From positions 744,001 through 808,000 of the forward strand of contig JAXBDG010000001.1 of the NCBI GenBank assembly GCA_036320915.1: a stretch of DNA of 64,000 nt, written 5' to 3'. The notes below the pieces were generated by a model. It searched no databases. It saw only the letters and a program-made list of their open reading frames with translations, and was not told the origin of the DNA. Positions within the stretch are counted from its first letter, which is position 1, and the number at the start of each line of letters is the position of its first letter. Both the position numbers and the translations under genes were made by a program. Origin of the DNA: Linnemannia elongata. Its lineage: Eukaryota; Mortierellomycota; Mortierellomycetes; Mortierellales; Mortierellaceae. Below, piece after piece: positions 21,113 through 33,244 of this stretch.

Positions 21113-24020
21113 TATGTCAAAATTAAAAGGGCGGATGCGTAGGGCGAGAAAGAGGAGACAGACGGTGACAAAGGGAGAGAGAGGATTGAAAAAAGGGAGA
21201 ATGAAATGGGTTCGTCTATCCAAGATGGATACCAAGGAGCATAGAACAAAGGAAGAAAGTAATAGATGGATCCGGGGGAGCTATCGACCAGAGAACAGAT
21301 CGATGGGCAAATGGAAGGCACCTGTGGAGGAGAAGGGTTCGATCTGATCTTTGGGATAGGAAAAAAATGAAAGGGTAAAGGGGAAGAAAAAAGGGAGCGG
21401 AGAGGATTGAGGAGGATGCGGATGTGGATGTGGAATGGTAAGGATGCCGGATCGGTGTTGCGCGTGGGTATATGTCTTTGGTGTGGTTTCTTTCGGGTAT
21501 ATTCAGGCAGTTGGCGACAAGCACATCAAGAGCACAAAACAGTGGAGACGGGAAATGGTGAGAAGGGGAGGAGGTGGCACGACGGGAAAGAAGAAAAAAA
21601 GGAAACAACAAAAAAAAAAAACGAAAGAAAAAAGAAAAGAAGAACAAAAAATGAGCTCGACAGAATGGTCTTTAGTTTGGGTGACGAGGTTGCATCCGCT
21701 TAGAGCTGAGGGCACAAAGAAAGGACATCCTCGCTCCCAGGAGAAATAAGAAATCGACAGAAGAACTAGAAATCCTTCCTCATCCATATCATTCCTTCTC
21801 CCCCCCCTCCTTCGTTTACCACAGGCGAGCAGCGGTCGGGGTGTGCCTTGTTTCAAAACCAAATCGAGGTTTGCTGCTTCATCTTCCTCCCTCTTGCTCT
21901 TTTCTCTCTCTCTTCCACCTTCAGCTCTCCCAACAGACAATAACAGACGGCAGGACGGAGAAGGGGGTTCATTCATCCAAGGTCCAGAGATTTTAAGGGG
22001 GGCGAGAGTCCTGTTTAAGGACGGCAAGGCAAAGCTAACAACAAATTGGAAGGAGGAGGATATTGGATATCCTCCTACTCCTCCCTGTTCCCCCTTGTCC
22101 TCCTTTTTTTCTGCCTGATTTGTCGCTTCTTTCGTTTTGACTGTTCACCGTCCCGGTTGTCGCTCTCTGCTCTCGCGAGGGCGACCAACAGGCAGTTGTT
22201 AACATGCTCTAAATATCACAACCAAGCGACAGTTGCCTACGCTTTATTTTCCAAAAAAAGGTCTTGAATGCTCTACAAGTCAAATTCTCAGGGGACGTGG
22301 CCTAGTGAGGTGTTTACCAAGACAGTGAGAGGGAGTGTCAAGAGCGAATAAAGAGGAGCAAACGACAATGTATGCAGAGCAAAAGGGGACCTCGAGGCAA
22401 GCAATTAGCAATACATACAGGATGCAAGAATTGAGCTTAGATACGCTTATGTTGAAGGGTAATGTGGGTGCTATCTTAAGCGAAATGGCCTGCGATATAC
22501 ATAGTACTAAAATAAGGATGGAGGAAGGCATGACAGCAAGGAAAGGGAGGAGGAGGAAGACGTGAAGAAGAAGGGGAAGGTGAACAACGAAAAGGACATA
22601 CCGATGAGATTCAAGTCGTGCGAGAGAGAAAAAAAAGGGTGAGAAAGGGGGGGAATCAAGAAAGTCCATTGTCGTTTGCTTTCACTTTCTCCCCCCAATG
22701 CTGGTATTTTGCCGGTTTAGAGGGACAAACATGAGAAACCAACGTCAGGAAGGACCTTTTTGTTTTAGGCCCAAGGAATTACTGCACATATTTCATTTCA
22801 TACGAGTTTCCTTTCGGCGATGTACAGGTCGGATTCAGCGACATACCGAGGCCGGCACTGAATTGGAGCAGAGGCATGAATACGCGTGTTTCCAAATCTC
22901 TTACTGCCTTACACTTGCAGGCTGCATGGCAAATTCTCAATGGTTGGACGTAACATGGAAAAAAAGGCCTCGTCCAGCTTGCTGAACGAGAGGAATTGCA
23001 ACTGAGACACGCTGAGAAAATCGACCAATACCCAGAGCCGAATTGATCGAAAGTGATGGCGATCGACCCTACCGGGATTCTGGGGACGCGACAAACATGG
23101 GAGCACAGCAAATGCGATGTGGTGGTGGTGAAGAGGGAGCATGAATGTAAGAAAAGAGAGCGAACAGTATGTTAGGGAGCATGAGGAATGGTGAATTAAC
23201 AATGGCTACAAAGTCCTCCCCTCCTCTTGCTCCCAACCCTACTACGCAACATTTTAGCTGCACAAGCACATTGTTCTCCATCCCTGCCTTTGGATTCTGC
23301 CTCCCTCCTCATCCTCCTCTACTTCCTTTTCTCTCCAACTTCACTTCGCGTTACCATTCGTTGCAATTCCATGTTGATCTCTGCCCCTTGCCTTCAGATC
23401 CTGCTCTCCTTCTCTCCCTCTCCTCCTCCCACTTCGATCCTCAGCCTCACCCTGTCAAGCCTTCTTCGATTGCACCGAGGTTAATAAGCCCCCTTGCTTC
23501 CATTTGTCCCTCACTCCTCCTTGAATCCCCCTTTTCTTATTTTGAAATAAAACCCCGGGCTGCTGACCATTCATCCAGCGTGCTCCTTCTTGATCCTCCT
23601 CCCTTGTTTTTCTCCCGCGTTATCATTGCTGTCCATTGGTTGTTATTTGGTCTTTGCTTTATGTAACGTACATTTGCAAATACAAGCATGATATGAAGAG
23701 ACATGGGCGATGCAAATGAACCGAAGGAAGGAATAGTAACATGGGCAGAGTAGGTTTGAGCAGGGGCTGAACGGATAAGAAGAGCAGGAGGACACAAGAA
23801 AAGGGAGTGGCTGCTGACTACTGCTGTTTCCCTCTTGTGTTCCATTTGGGGTTCGGAAAGGAATGATAAACCATAAAACAACCAAAAATACCCCCTCGGA
23901 GGAGAGAGAGATATAGGGCGAGTAAAGGGTTTGTTGTTGTTTGTTTTGTTTTGTCATGCAAGTTGGTGGTGTATTTGTATGTATGTGTGTATGTGTGTGG
24001 TGTCGTTGGATGATGGGAAT

Positions 24021-24073
<53 letters not shown>

Positions 24074-24655
24074 GAACCGTTTTTTCCTTTCATCATCTCT
24101 GTGCTCTTCTTTCTCGTTACTTCTTTGCCTTGCTGCCTGTCGGAAAACATCAACAACCATGTCCTACAACCAAAACTGTGCATGGACTGCTTTACCCCTG
24201 ATTCCCTTGTACCTCTCCCCTTTGCTCTTTCCCCTCGTCCTCCTCCCCCCCTTCTCTCATGCAACGACCGCTTTCGCCTTTTTCTGTCGTTCATTCTTTG
24301 CTCTCTCTCTCGCTCTCTCCTTGTCCGGTGATCGCTTGACCATTTCCGTTTCTTCTATTTGTACTTCCACTCTCAATTTCTACTTCTACTTCTTCCTTTT
24401 CCTTTCTTTTTTTCTCTCTTCTTTTCCTTTCTTGCCTTCTGCATCCTCACATTTACCAATTCATACCAACATCTGCCGCCTGTCGATCACTGCACCCCTC
24501 AGCCATCGCCTTCTTTCCTGCTCCTTCTCTTCTTCGTCTTGAACAAGCTCACCCTCACTCTCCCTGACAAACCAACAACCAGCTCTCCGTGAATACACTC
24601 GTAGCACCGACTTACCATTCCAACTTGCACCACAACAAAACACGCCTCTTTCAGA
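21113..24655. other. 3.5-kb gene-poor region with tetranucleotide repeat
   Basis: The left part is the purine-rich (plus strand) leader of the minus gene (21113-21660). The middle has only short frames with no domain or convincing splice structure. The right part (about 24090-24640) is strongly C/T-rich and looks like the leader of the nucleotidyltransferase gene. A tetranucleotide array sits at 24021-24072. Confidence 0.5.
24021..24072. repeat. Tetranucleotide microsatellite (ACAG)13
   Basis: Thirteen uninterrupted ACAG units, preceded by an imperfect GT/ATGT-rich stretch from about 23968. It lies about 585 bp upstream of the nucleotidyltransferase start. Confidence 0.95.
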
Positions 24656-26505
24656 ATGATATCGACTTCTGCAGCAACAATGCCCGGCAACGGCATCCCC
24701 CCATACATCCAACAACTCACCGAAGACATGCTCACACTCACAATGGTAAAATAGAGGACAGTGTTATACCTTCTGCACATGTTTGGTCGTGTGGTGTTGC
24801 ATGCCTGGTTGATGTGTACTCGTGTCTTAAGATAGGAGGAGTAACTTACTAACAAAAAAAACGTGGTTGTTCCCGTTGACTGGGAAAAATAAAAAAAAAT
24901 CGTAGACGATAGCAGCGTCGCCTGAAGGAACACAGCTCCGCGAGAACCTTGTTACGCGTGTTCAGGGTATCATGGATGCAGAGTGGCCCAAGGAAGTCAA
25001 GATCGAGGCCTTTGGGTAAGTGAAAGAAAAGAGCCGATGAATGATTGAATGAATGAATGTCTTACGCCTCCATGGGAACATGACAACGACAAGAGGCGAA
25101 TGAGTGGCGGGAAGCACCACCAACCCCTTTCCGTGCTAGTGCTCCCCCAACTTGACTGAGAGTTAACTTGCCTTGCCGTCACCCCCTGGAGAGTCGAATT
25201 GAAATAGACCCCTCCCCAACAGAGGACTGACGCTTCTATCCTTCCCCTTCCCCTGAATACATTTCTAACAATAGGTCATTTGCATCAGGACTCGGCACTG
25301 ATTCCAGCGATCTGGATCTCGTCATTCTCCCTGCATTGCGCGACCAGGACCAAGACCCAGGGACCCCTGCCCGGTACCAGGACCTCTTTGTCCTCAAGAC
25401 TCTCTTCCAGCGCTGTACGTTCAATCTTGACTTGACGTTTCTTGGAGATTTGGTTGGGGTATACGAAATGATAAACACACTAACGCCGTTTTTCCTCCTC
25501 TCTCACCCTTGGTTCCCGGTCCCCTTCCGTCCATTCCTTCATCTGCTCTCTCGCATGGATACCCACCATTGCTCAATGCTCTCCTTGGTTCGTTCCATGC
25601 TCATTCTCGACACGTCTTGTTTGTTTGCATGCTCTGCATGCATGTGCACAAAATCATATCATATTTAACCCTTTGCCCCTCAACCTTCGACTGCGTTGTT
25701 TCTCTCCACCCGCTGACTATATTACCAATGTCGCATATGATAACCCATCATTCTCTGATACTCCTATGCTCCAGACAGCATGAAGGATGTTGAGGTTATC
25801 CAGAATGCTCGGGTACCCATCCTCAAGTTCACAGACCACAAAACAGGCATCAAAGTCGACCTCAACTATGGCCATTACCCCAGCCTCTACAACACCCGAC
25901 TCATCGAGTCATATGTTAGGATCGACGATCGCGTTCGGACTTTCCTCTACGTTCTCAAGGCCTTTGTTAAGGCGCGCGGAATCAACTCACCACCCCTGGG
26001 CTCCTTGAGCAGCTACTGTTACACTCTCATGGCGATCTCGTATTTCCAGTCACTGCTGATCCCAGTCCTGCCCTGCCTGCAGGATCCACATCTCATCCCT
26101 CACAACGTGCCCCACCTAGGGCCATTTGGATCGACTCGTCTCGTCAACGTTGCCTTTACGGACCCATCCAGGATCCGACCCTGTCTCCCTCGTAATAGTA
26201 TGACACTCGGAGAGCTGTTCATTGGATTTCTGGAATACTACGGGAGCAAGTTTGAGTACAACAAGTCATGTGTGAGTGTCCGGTGCGGCAGCGTCATCTC
26301 GAGGGATGAATGCCCAACTTCCTGGGTACGACACGAGTTTGTAGTGGAAGACCCCTTCCTCCTCGACCTGAACGCTGCAGGCGCCAGGAAGGACATGATG
26401 AATATTATCCGACATGAATTCCAGGCAGCAACACAGGCACTGAAAGATGACCGCGGACTGAGTGCCATCCTCACTACGCGGCAGCCCTACCGTGTCCGAG
26501 AATAA
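24656..26505 (+). CDS. Cid1-type non-canonical poly(A)/poly(U) polymerase
   Basis: Four exons (24656-24745, 24906-25015, 25275-25414, 25775-26505), all GT-AG, give 356 residues. These enzymes add A or U to RNA 3' ends. The nucleotidyltransferase core is visible: FGSFASGLGTDSSDLDL carries the two metal-binding aspartates (Asp78, Asp80), and the third is Asp142 in IKVDLNYGHY. The central domain LGSLSSYCYTLMAISYF and the PAP-associated segment LGELFIGFLEYYGSKFEYNK follow in the expected order. It is short and has no extra RNA-binding or zinc-finger domain, as in fission yeast Cid1. A versus U specificity cannot be decided from the visible residues. A CT-rich leader precedes the ATG. Confidence 0.9.
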
Positions 26506-27094
26506 GAACTCGATTTCTGCTTTCTCCCTTCCTTGTGCAGGCTTGTGTCTAAAAAAAAAACCATACATACCATACATACGTTAGCGAAAATGAAAATAAA
26601 ACAACAATAATAGCCAAATGTATCTTTTGCAAAGCTATTTTGAGAGAACGCGCGAGAAGTTGATCTCACAATTTACGCACCGACCGTGTGTAGAGAATGT
26701 GGGTGTGTGCCTGTACATCATAGGCAGAGTGACATATGTTGTTTCTAGCCCAACATTGAGGTTCGTGAGGTCATGAAGAGCGTATGGAGGAGTATGATAT
26801 GGAATGACACGATATGAACACGACGACGAACCTAGAGCCATGTTCAAAGTCTAGTGGACGCAGAAAAGGTCATGTATGTTCCCATTCCAAACAATAGCAC
26901 AGAAAAAAAATAACCAACTAGCGAAATGTGGAATGCCAAGTGTTTTTGAGTGTCCCTGAAAACCGTACCGCAAAAGATAAAATGTCCGAGGAGAGTGTTG
27001 CTTGTCTTCCCCACGCTCCATCTTTCTCCTCCCTCATTTTGTCCTTATATTCCACTCCTTCTTCTCCATTTAATAACTACCAAAAACAGTCTGT
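26506..27094. other. Intergenic spacer
   Basis: 3' flank of the nucleotidyltransferase gene and the promoter of a small secreted-protein gene. C/T-rich from 27000 to 27060, with TTATAT about 45 bp before the next ATG. Nothing else recognised. Confidence 0.5.
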
Positions 27095-27517
27095 ATGATC
27101 TCCAAATCTGCGTTCGCTCTTCTCGTTGCTTCTTTCCTCGGTTTTCTCGCATTCAAAGCGGATGCGAAGAAGTACTCCCAGTGTATGTTTCCGTTCTTTG
27201 AACACAAAGAAGGTTTACCCAAGGCTCTGAAATACCACTCTTCTCAACATTCTTCATCCCATTTGATGTAAAATATAGCCTACGATTGCTACATCGTCAT
27301 TGGAAAGATCCAGCGCTGTTACGACGGTTCTGCCAAGGATCTAACTCGGTGCTCAGTCTCGTCTCGCTTGCCCTCTGACCAGACCTATTACGCGCCTCGG
27401 TCAATTGGTGGACAGACGTATCCATTTGGCACGTCGGTGGTGACTCTGCAGACAGTCGATAATACCTATGAGAAGGTTGATGTTGCGACCTTCTTTGGTG
27501 TCTGTGAGGGCCAATAA
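27095..27517 (+). CDS. Small secreted cysteine-containing protein
   Basis: Two exons (27095-27182 and 27279-27517) joined by a 96-bp GT-AG intron give 108 residues. Residues 1-24 form a signal peptide (basic start, hydrophobic core ALLVASFLGFLAF, probable cleavage after ADA). The mature part of about 84 residues has four cysteines (DCYIV, QRCYDG, TRCSV, GVCEG), enough for two disulfides, and many Tyr/Thr. An AATAAA lies 19 bp after the stop (27536-27541). Likely an apoplastic or cell-wall protein of effector-like size; no family recognised. Confidence 0.8.
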
Positions 27518-27707
27518 TGTACATTTTTGTTAGAAAATAAAAGCGCGTTCAGGAATGCAACTTACACGTGACTGACCTAAGCCACATATGCAAACAGATT
27601 CGATGCTGCTCTCTCATCGCTTCCCCCGTTTCGGGGATATGGAAGGAGTGAAATGGAAAGGCCTCCATCACTCATCACTCCCTACTCTTCTTTATTCATA
27701 ACACACA

Positions 27708-28700
27708 ATGGCTGGTGGTCGCTACCCTTATCCCAAGCACGTCTGGTACGTCCTGGGCCCATTGCCTACTCTCCACACACAGCATCAGCAATACCGACCC
27801 CTTCTGCAGGACTATCGACGAACGGACTTGCAGCTCCCATTTCCGGCCTGGCCATCACAACTCGGAGTTTCCGCGCCCGAATTACCGACATACATCACAA
27901 CAGGATAATCAGCATAGCGACTACAGGAAGCACAGAAGGACCCGAGGTCCAGAGGACAAGATATGCAGTGAAAGGACATAGCAGTATTTTCTATGTGCTC
28001 GCTCGTTCCTTGGACCACGAACAACGCTCACGTCTTCACCGACAACAATACACCGGTCCTACAGGGCACTTCGGACGAAGACACCAGTTTACATTCCGGA
28101 CAAGTGTTGAACGGCTCTACGTTACTCATCCTACCTTTGTATGCTACCTGTTGTATGTGTGTAGGTCCCCTTCTGGTGGTTGGTGGACTCAGCCTACCAA
28201 CTGGAAGTCTAACACTGCCGTTGCTGTCGGTATCACTGCCACCATCGTCGCCGCTGCCTGGAAGTACTCTGCTGAGAACGAGGTATTTTTCCCCAGCCAT
28301 CTTTTTCAGGAGCATTTTGGATATATGCAAAAAAGCAAGAACTCAGTGGATACCCACAGGAAAGAAGGCCCCCGTCAATCGTCGCGCCTACGCTGATTAT
28401 TGGATATCGGTAGTAACACGTTTTTCTTAACTTTATCATATTGCTAGGAGCGCCACACTCGCCCCAAGGGTTTTATCCCCTCCTCGTTGGTACGGATCGC
28501 AATCAATTGAACTCCTCACTCTTCACATACTCGCTGCATTTGACCCATCCTACGTTCCCATGCCTGGACCAGCCTGATCTACTCAAGGGCACCTTAGTAT
28601 TACGCAAACTAACCATGTCACGCACTGTCTCCAATTTTCTAATTGAATCTCGTAGTGGGCTAAGGAGTTCAAGGACGGCGAGGTCTACGGAAAGAAGTAA
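27708..28700 (+). CDS. Small single-pass membrane protein, probably mitochondrial, 80 residues
   Basis: Four exons (27708-27745, 28165-28282, 28448-28489, 28656-28700), all GT-AG, give 80 residues beginning MAGGRYPYPKHVWSPSGGWW and ending EVYGKK. Exon phases agree throughout and the only stop is terminal. It has an aromatic N-terminal part, one hydrophobic segment (TAVAVGITATIVAAAW, about residues 29-44) and a charged C-terminal part with SLWAKEF. Size and layout recall supernumerary respiratory-chain subunits, but I cannot name the family with certainty. The first intron is 419 bp, the longest in the window, after an exon of only 38 coding bases. Confidence 0.78.
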
Positions 28701-29011
28701 ACGAACAACTGTCAGGATACATACATGAACGCGGAGAGGAATTGTCAAATAGAAATCTCTCCCAACAATCGCCAATACACACTCTCTCCGAACAGGAAAT
28801 ACCAACAACAATAAACACCCTCTCCACGTATATCTTTTTGGGCGTGTGCAAATGGAGTGTTCATACTTTTGACAGGAGAATACGTCTTAGCACAACACAT
28901 CTCGAAAAACTAGACGTGATTTCAATTATTGGTTTATTCTGGCGGGAAGGTAACTGTGTAGCACCTTTTGCAAGTGAGGGAATGGAAGGGATTGTATAAG
29001 CCTTCAATATG
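28701..29011. other. Spacer between convergent genes
   Basis: 311 bp between the 3' ends of the 80-residue gene and the acyl-CoA ligase gene. No feature recognised. Confidence 0.5.
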
Positions 29012-31156
29012 TTACAACTTGGATTTGGGAGGTCCATGGAGGAGGACTCTGAGGTCCTTCCTCAAGATCTTGCCGGCGGCAGACTTGGGGACCAAATCAA
29101 TGAACCGAACCCCTCCACGGAGCTTCTTGTGCGGGGCTACCTTGGATGCAACATACTCCACAACCTGCTCTTCCGTCAATGCCTTGCCCTCAGGGTTTGA
29201 TTGGTTCTTGACTACAAACGCCAGGGGCACCTCCGTCGCCTGTTCCTTGTTCTCAACACCGATCACGGCGGCGTCCAGGATCTGTGGATGGGTCAAGAGG
29301 ATGGCCTCGAGTTCTGCGGGTGCGACTTGGAACCCCTTATACTTGATCAGTTCCTTCAACCGGTCGACTACAAAAAAGTTGCCCCGGGTATCGACCACGG
29401 CCACATCGCCCGTATGTAACCAGCCCTCGCTGTCGATCGTCTCCCTCGTCGCCTTCTCGTTGTTGCGGTACCCCTTCATCACATTCAACCCACGGATCCA
29501 AATCTCTCCACGCTCCCCAGGAGCAGCGTCCTTGCCAGTCTCGGGGTCGACGAGCCGGACTTCTTGGTTGGGGAGGGTCTTACCGGCAGATCCGTGGACC
29601 ATATCATCGTAAAGACCGACATGGGTTCCGGGGGAAGCTTCCGACATGCCGTAGGCTTGACGGAATGCAATGGCAGGATATTTCTCCAGGAGGGCTTCGA
29701 TCAGTTCTCGGGAACAAGGGGCCGCACCGACGTTAATTTGGCGGACGTGGGAGAGGTCGTATTTTGCTACCAGGGGAGATTTCACAAGCATCAGGACTTG
29801 TGGTGGGACCAGGTTCAGCGTTTTGACTATTCGTTTTGTTGTTTTGTTTAAGGCGATACGATGTGTGTTAGTTGACTTTGTGTCTTTTGAGTTCGAACGC
29901 TCATCGATGTTTTGTGGGATCTTACTCTTGTAGTCCTGGATGGTCTTGAGAAAGTCCTCGGGGTTGAACTTTTGCAAGACGATATTTTGAAGGCCCTGTT
30001 TTTCACCAAGAAGAAATCGTAATAAACAAACATGTTAGAAGAACAATCGAAAGGCAATAATAAACAGGTGTCCGTGACACCACACTCTAAAGTGAAGCGG
30101 AGTGGCAACAGACGCGAAAGAAAATGCTCTGAAGTAAGAACGTACGCTGTAAGGTCCACACATTAAGTGGAGTTGGATGCTATACCTGTGGCGAAAAGTA
30201 CAGAAAGTATGAAAAAGAAGGTGACATGTGTGAGAAAAAAATAATTGCTCAACTGCATCCAAATGAGAAAAAAGAGATAACGGGTGGTCTTCTCTCTCCT
30301 CTACAATCGCCCACACCACCCGCCCTCCTACATTCTCTCAATCATCCACACCCACTCTTCCAACAATTACAAGACCACCCACCCCTCACTCTTGTCACAG
30401 TTTTTTTTTTTGTTTTGACTTAATAACAACTTACATGTGGTACATGGGCAGGACACTCAGGGCGACATTATCATGGGCCTTAAGCTCGCCATCAAACGCA
30501 ATGACCTGAACGGCATTGACCGCAAAATTCAAATGCGACAACTCAACGCCTTTACTCCGCCCTGTCGTCCCACTCGAATAACAAATCAACGCCGTCGTCT
30601 CCTTGCACTCCTTTGGATCCAACACCACCGGCTTGACCAATTGGCTCTCGGGCGTCTCTACGGGTGGCAACAAACTGGTATAGGGTCTGAACCCGTCCAC
30701 AGGCTGATCCCCATACAAAAAGATCCTTTCCTCCGGTAACCCGACCTTCTTGGCACCCGCCCTCGCAGTAGCCAACAGTTCCGGATGTGTCACCATCGCA
30801 GTCGCGCCAGAATCTTGCAGCTGGTACGCCAGCTCGTCCGCATTATATGCCGAGTTGACGGTAGTAGTAATACCGGCAAAGACGAGGGGTCCAAACATGG
30901 TGACCGAGTAATCGATTTGGTTGAACGAGAACAACGCCAAGACGTCTCCACGTTTGAAACCCAGAGAGCGTTGGAGGGCAGTGGCCCAGCGACGGATATC
31001 ACGTTTCCATTGCCCAAAGGTCAGGGTTTGTTTTGTGATCCCATCAATGAGGATTGGGTATTCCTCGGGGGTGTTGTTGGGGTTGGAGATTGCGAAGCTG
31101 TAAGCGTTCATGTAGGGGACCGGCTGGTCGGGAAGGTGGGACCTATAAATCGTCAT
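29012..31156 (-). CDS. 4-coumarate-CoA-ligase-like acyl-CoA synthetase, peroxisomal
   Basis: Four exons (31156-30435, 30185-30146, 29995-29926, 29826-29012), all GT-AG, give 548 residues. An adenylate-forming enzyme that activates a carboxylic acid with ATP and loads it on CoA. Visible signatures: the phosphate-binding loop YSSGTTGRSKGVELSH (residues 193-208), QAYGMSEASPGTHVG, the TGD motif in GWLHTGDVAVVD, the hinge DRLKELIKYKG, and the C-terminal catalytic lysine in PKSAAGKILRKDL. The chain ends in SKL, a type-1 peroxisomal targeting signal. This fits fungal peroxisomal acyl/aryl-CoA ligases; the acid substrate is unknown. Exon 2 is only 40 bp (gives YSIQLHLMCGPYS). Intron 3 (29827-29925) is 99 nt with no in-frame stop. 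Confidence 0.93.
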
Positions 31157-32216
31157 GGCTTAGTTGTGTTTTTGAGTGTGAAGAGGAGAGTTGAAGCAGA
31201 TGTGGTCGGAGTATGAGTTGGTCGTGGAGAAATTGAGTTGAAGGGAAAGAGGAGGAGGGTTTCAAGAAGAAGAAGAAAAAGAAAAAGTGAAAGAAAAGAA
31301 AAAGAAAGAAAATAAAAAAAGAGAAAGAAGAGAAGACGAGGAGAGAAAAGAGTGGAATGAACAATTCAGACACATCTTTCTGTGCTCATCCCATCCCCCC
31401 CCTCCATTCTAGTCTGGGATAGGAAAGGGCCTCGGATCCAAACAAACCAACCAACGATCCAGAATGGTCCAAACAATTGCTCTCATACCCTCTGTTCCCT
31501 TCTCCATTCATTTTCTACATCCACCATCGAAAACAAACGCATATGATCGACCGCCCTCCTGAACCAAAACAAAGAAACACAACCTATATCATTCCCACCC
31601 AATTGCTCGTTTTCTGGGTTATTCGAAGGCGTGAGAGTGTCGAAGTTTAAGAGTTTCTAGTCTTCTTTCTTATGTTATTGGTTGTTCAATGATATCCAAA
31701 AGCAAAGAAACGGTTAAAAACTAGCCGGTTCAACTCTCGATCGATCCCGCGAAAGGAAAGGATCCTTTTATGTGTCAGCAATTACCAAAGGATACATACT
31801 CCACCTCCACCGAGATTTTTTTGATAAAGATTGGCGCCCACGCGTCCTCAACAACAGCCCAAAGCCTCTCCTCCTTGCCTTCTTTCCTTCTTCAAAAAAA
31901 CCATCTGTTTGGTCACAGGGTTCTTCGCGTTTTGTTTGCTCCCTCGTCTTCGGCTGGGGATCGAAACTTTACTTTTTCCCTCGCTCGGCTCAGAGCGTCC
32001 CATTCCTTCCTCTCTCCACAAATCAAGACCATAAACCGAGCGAAGGCAAGACGCAAAGTATAAAGACATGAATGTATTATGCGAGATATGGTACGGGAAT
32101 AAATAATAGAGATATATAAGGCGCGCTTTTGTGAGGTTGAAAATAGTCCCAACTAACGAACAAGACGGATCTCCAACACGAGGATGCAAACGTTGATTGC
32201 TGCAAATCCGGCTTAC
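31157..32216. other. Intergenic region, no gene seen
   Basis: The first 220 bp are almost purely A/G on the plus strand (pyrimidine leader of the ligase transcript). The rest carries only short frames; it ends at the 3' end of the GPI-anchored-protein gene. Confidence 0.5.
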
Positions 32217-33244
32217 TTACTCCATCTGGTTCCCAAAGAGAACCCCGACTGTCAAGAAGACAACCAATCCCAAAACGCTCGATCCTCCAAGCGCTGTCCA
32301 GGTTTGGACACCGCGATTCATGTTGCCAGAGTTTCCGAAGATACCAGGAGGCAGGGCCGTGATCTGGGGACTTCCGGGACCAGCAGTAGGAGTGGACGAG
32401 ATCGAGGTGGCAATGGTCTGGTTGTACTTCTTGGGGAACTCGGCCGTGCAGTTGCGAGTGTTGCATTTGGTGTAGCATCCGTTGTTGGCCTGAGGGCAAA
32501 CTTTGATACATTGCTGGACGTCGGCCACACATTCAAAGTATGGGATCGTGTACGTGTATTCTATAGAGAGAGAAAGAGGTAGGACGGAATATGTAATATA
32601 GAGCGAATCATTTTGACTGGGTTAGTATCAGAAGAGTCATTGCAGGGTCATTCCAGGGAGGGAAAAAAAGGGTGGATACCACGAATACGCCTTTTTGCTT
32701 ATGATTCCTTACCGGTCGTGTTGGGGACAATGCCTCCCTTACACTCGCAAGTGTAGAGCAATGATTCGATGTCGCATCTGTTGTCGAGGGTCTCACCACC
32801 ATTGGTTAACTCCTGACAGACGTTGGTGCTATGATTGTCGTCAATGTTGAACAACAAGAAACAGACGCATTTGATTAGCTCTTTGGTTTTGGGCGAAGCA
32901 ATCGCGCGGTAACTGAATCCACTGCAGTGCGTGAACTGAGAAAATTGAACACAAACAAGTGTTGTTGGCACTTACCAGAAACCGACTTGGTTTTGGCACC
33001 ATGTCAACTTAGTACTATTATCAACCGTCATAGCTATACAGCAGGTTCAAAATACGATAGTCGGGTGTGAGTATGTGCGCACCTCAAGTCCATTAGAAAC
33101 GATAAGGACTGAAGAGACGGAAATAGAAGTGAAAGGGTGCATCCATGCCAGTCGAGGGAGCTTACGATCGAAAGCAGAGACGCAGGCAAGAGTCGACATG
33201 ACTGCCAGTACTGAAAAGGCGCGCGAGGTGAAGAATCCAATCAT
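32217..33244 (-). CDS. DUF7707-like cysteine-rich GPI-anchored surface protein
   Basis: Four exons (33244-33166, 33033-32976, 32828-32713, 32560-32217), all GT-AG, give 198 residues. A signal peptide (about residues 1-24, core FSVLAVMSTLACVSA) is followed by a Cys-rich domain: LTWCQNQVGFC, NVCQELTNG, NRCDIESLLYTCECKGG, then YTIPYFECVADVQQCIKVC and GCYTKCNTRNC. This order (TWC ... YTC.C ... P..N ... PYF.C ... QC...C) is that of DUF7707 fungal secreted proteins. A Ser/Thr/Pro stretch and a C-terminal hydrophobic tail (VLGLVVFLTVGVLF) suggest GPI attachment at the wall or membrane. Function unknown. A (GAG)12 repeat sits 20 bp upstream of the ATG. Confidence 0.85.

Noticed and set aside
21435..22118. 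Several overlapping frames of about 90-175 codons
   Set aside because: Lys/Arg/Gly-rich translations of purine-rich leader DNA or their reverse; no domain and inconsistent frames.
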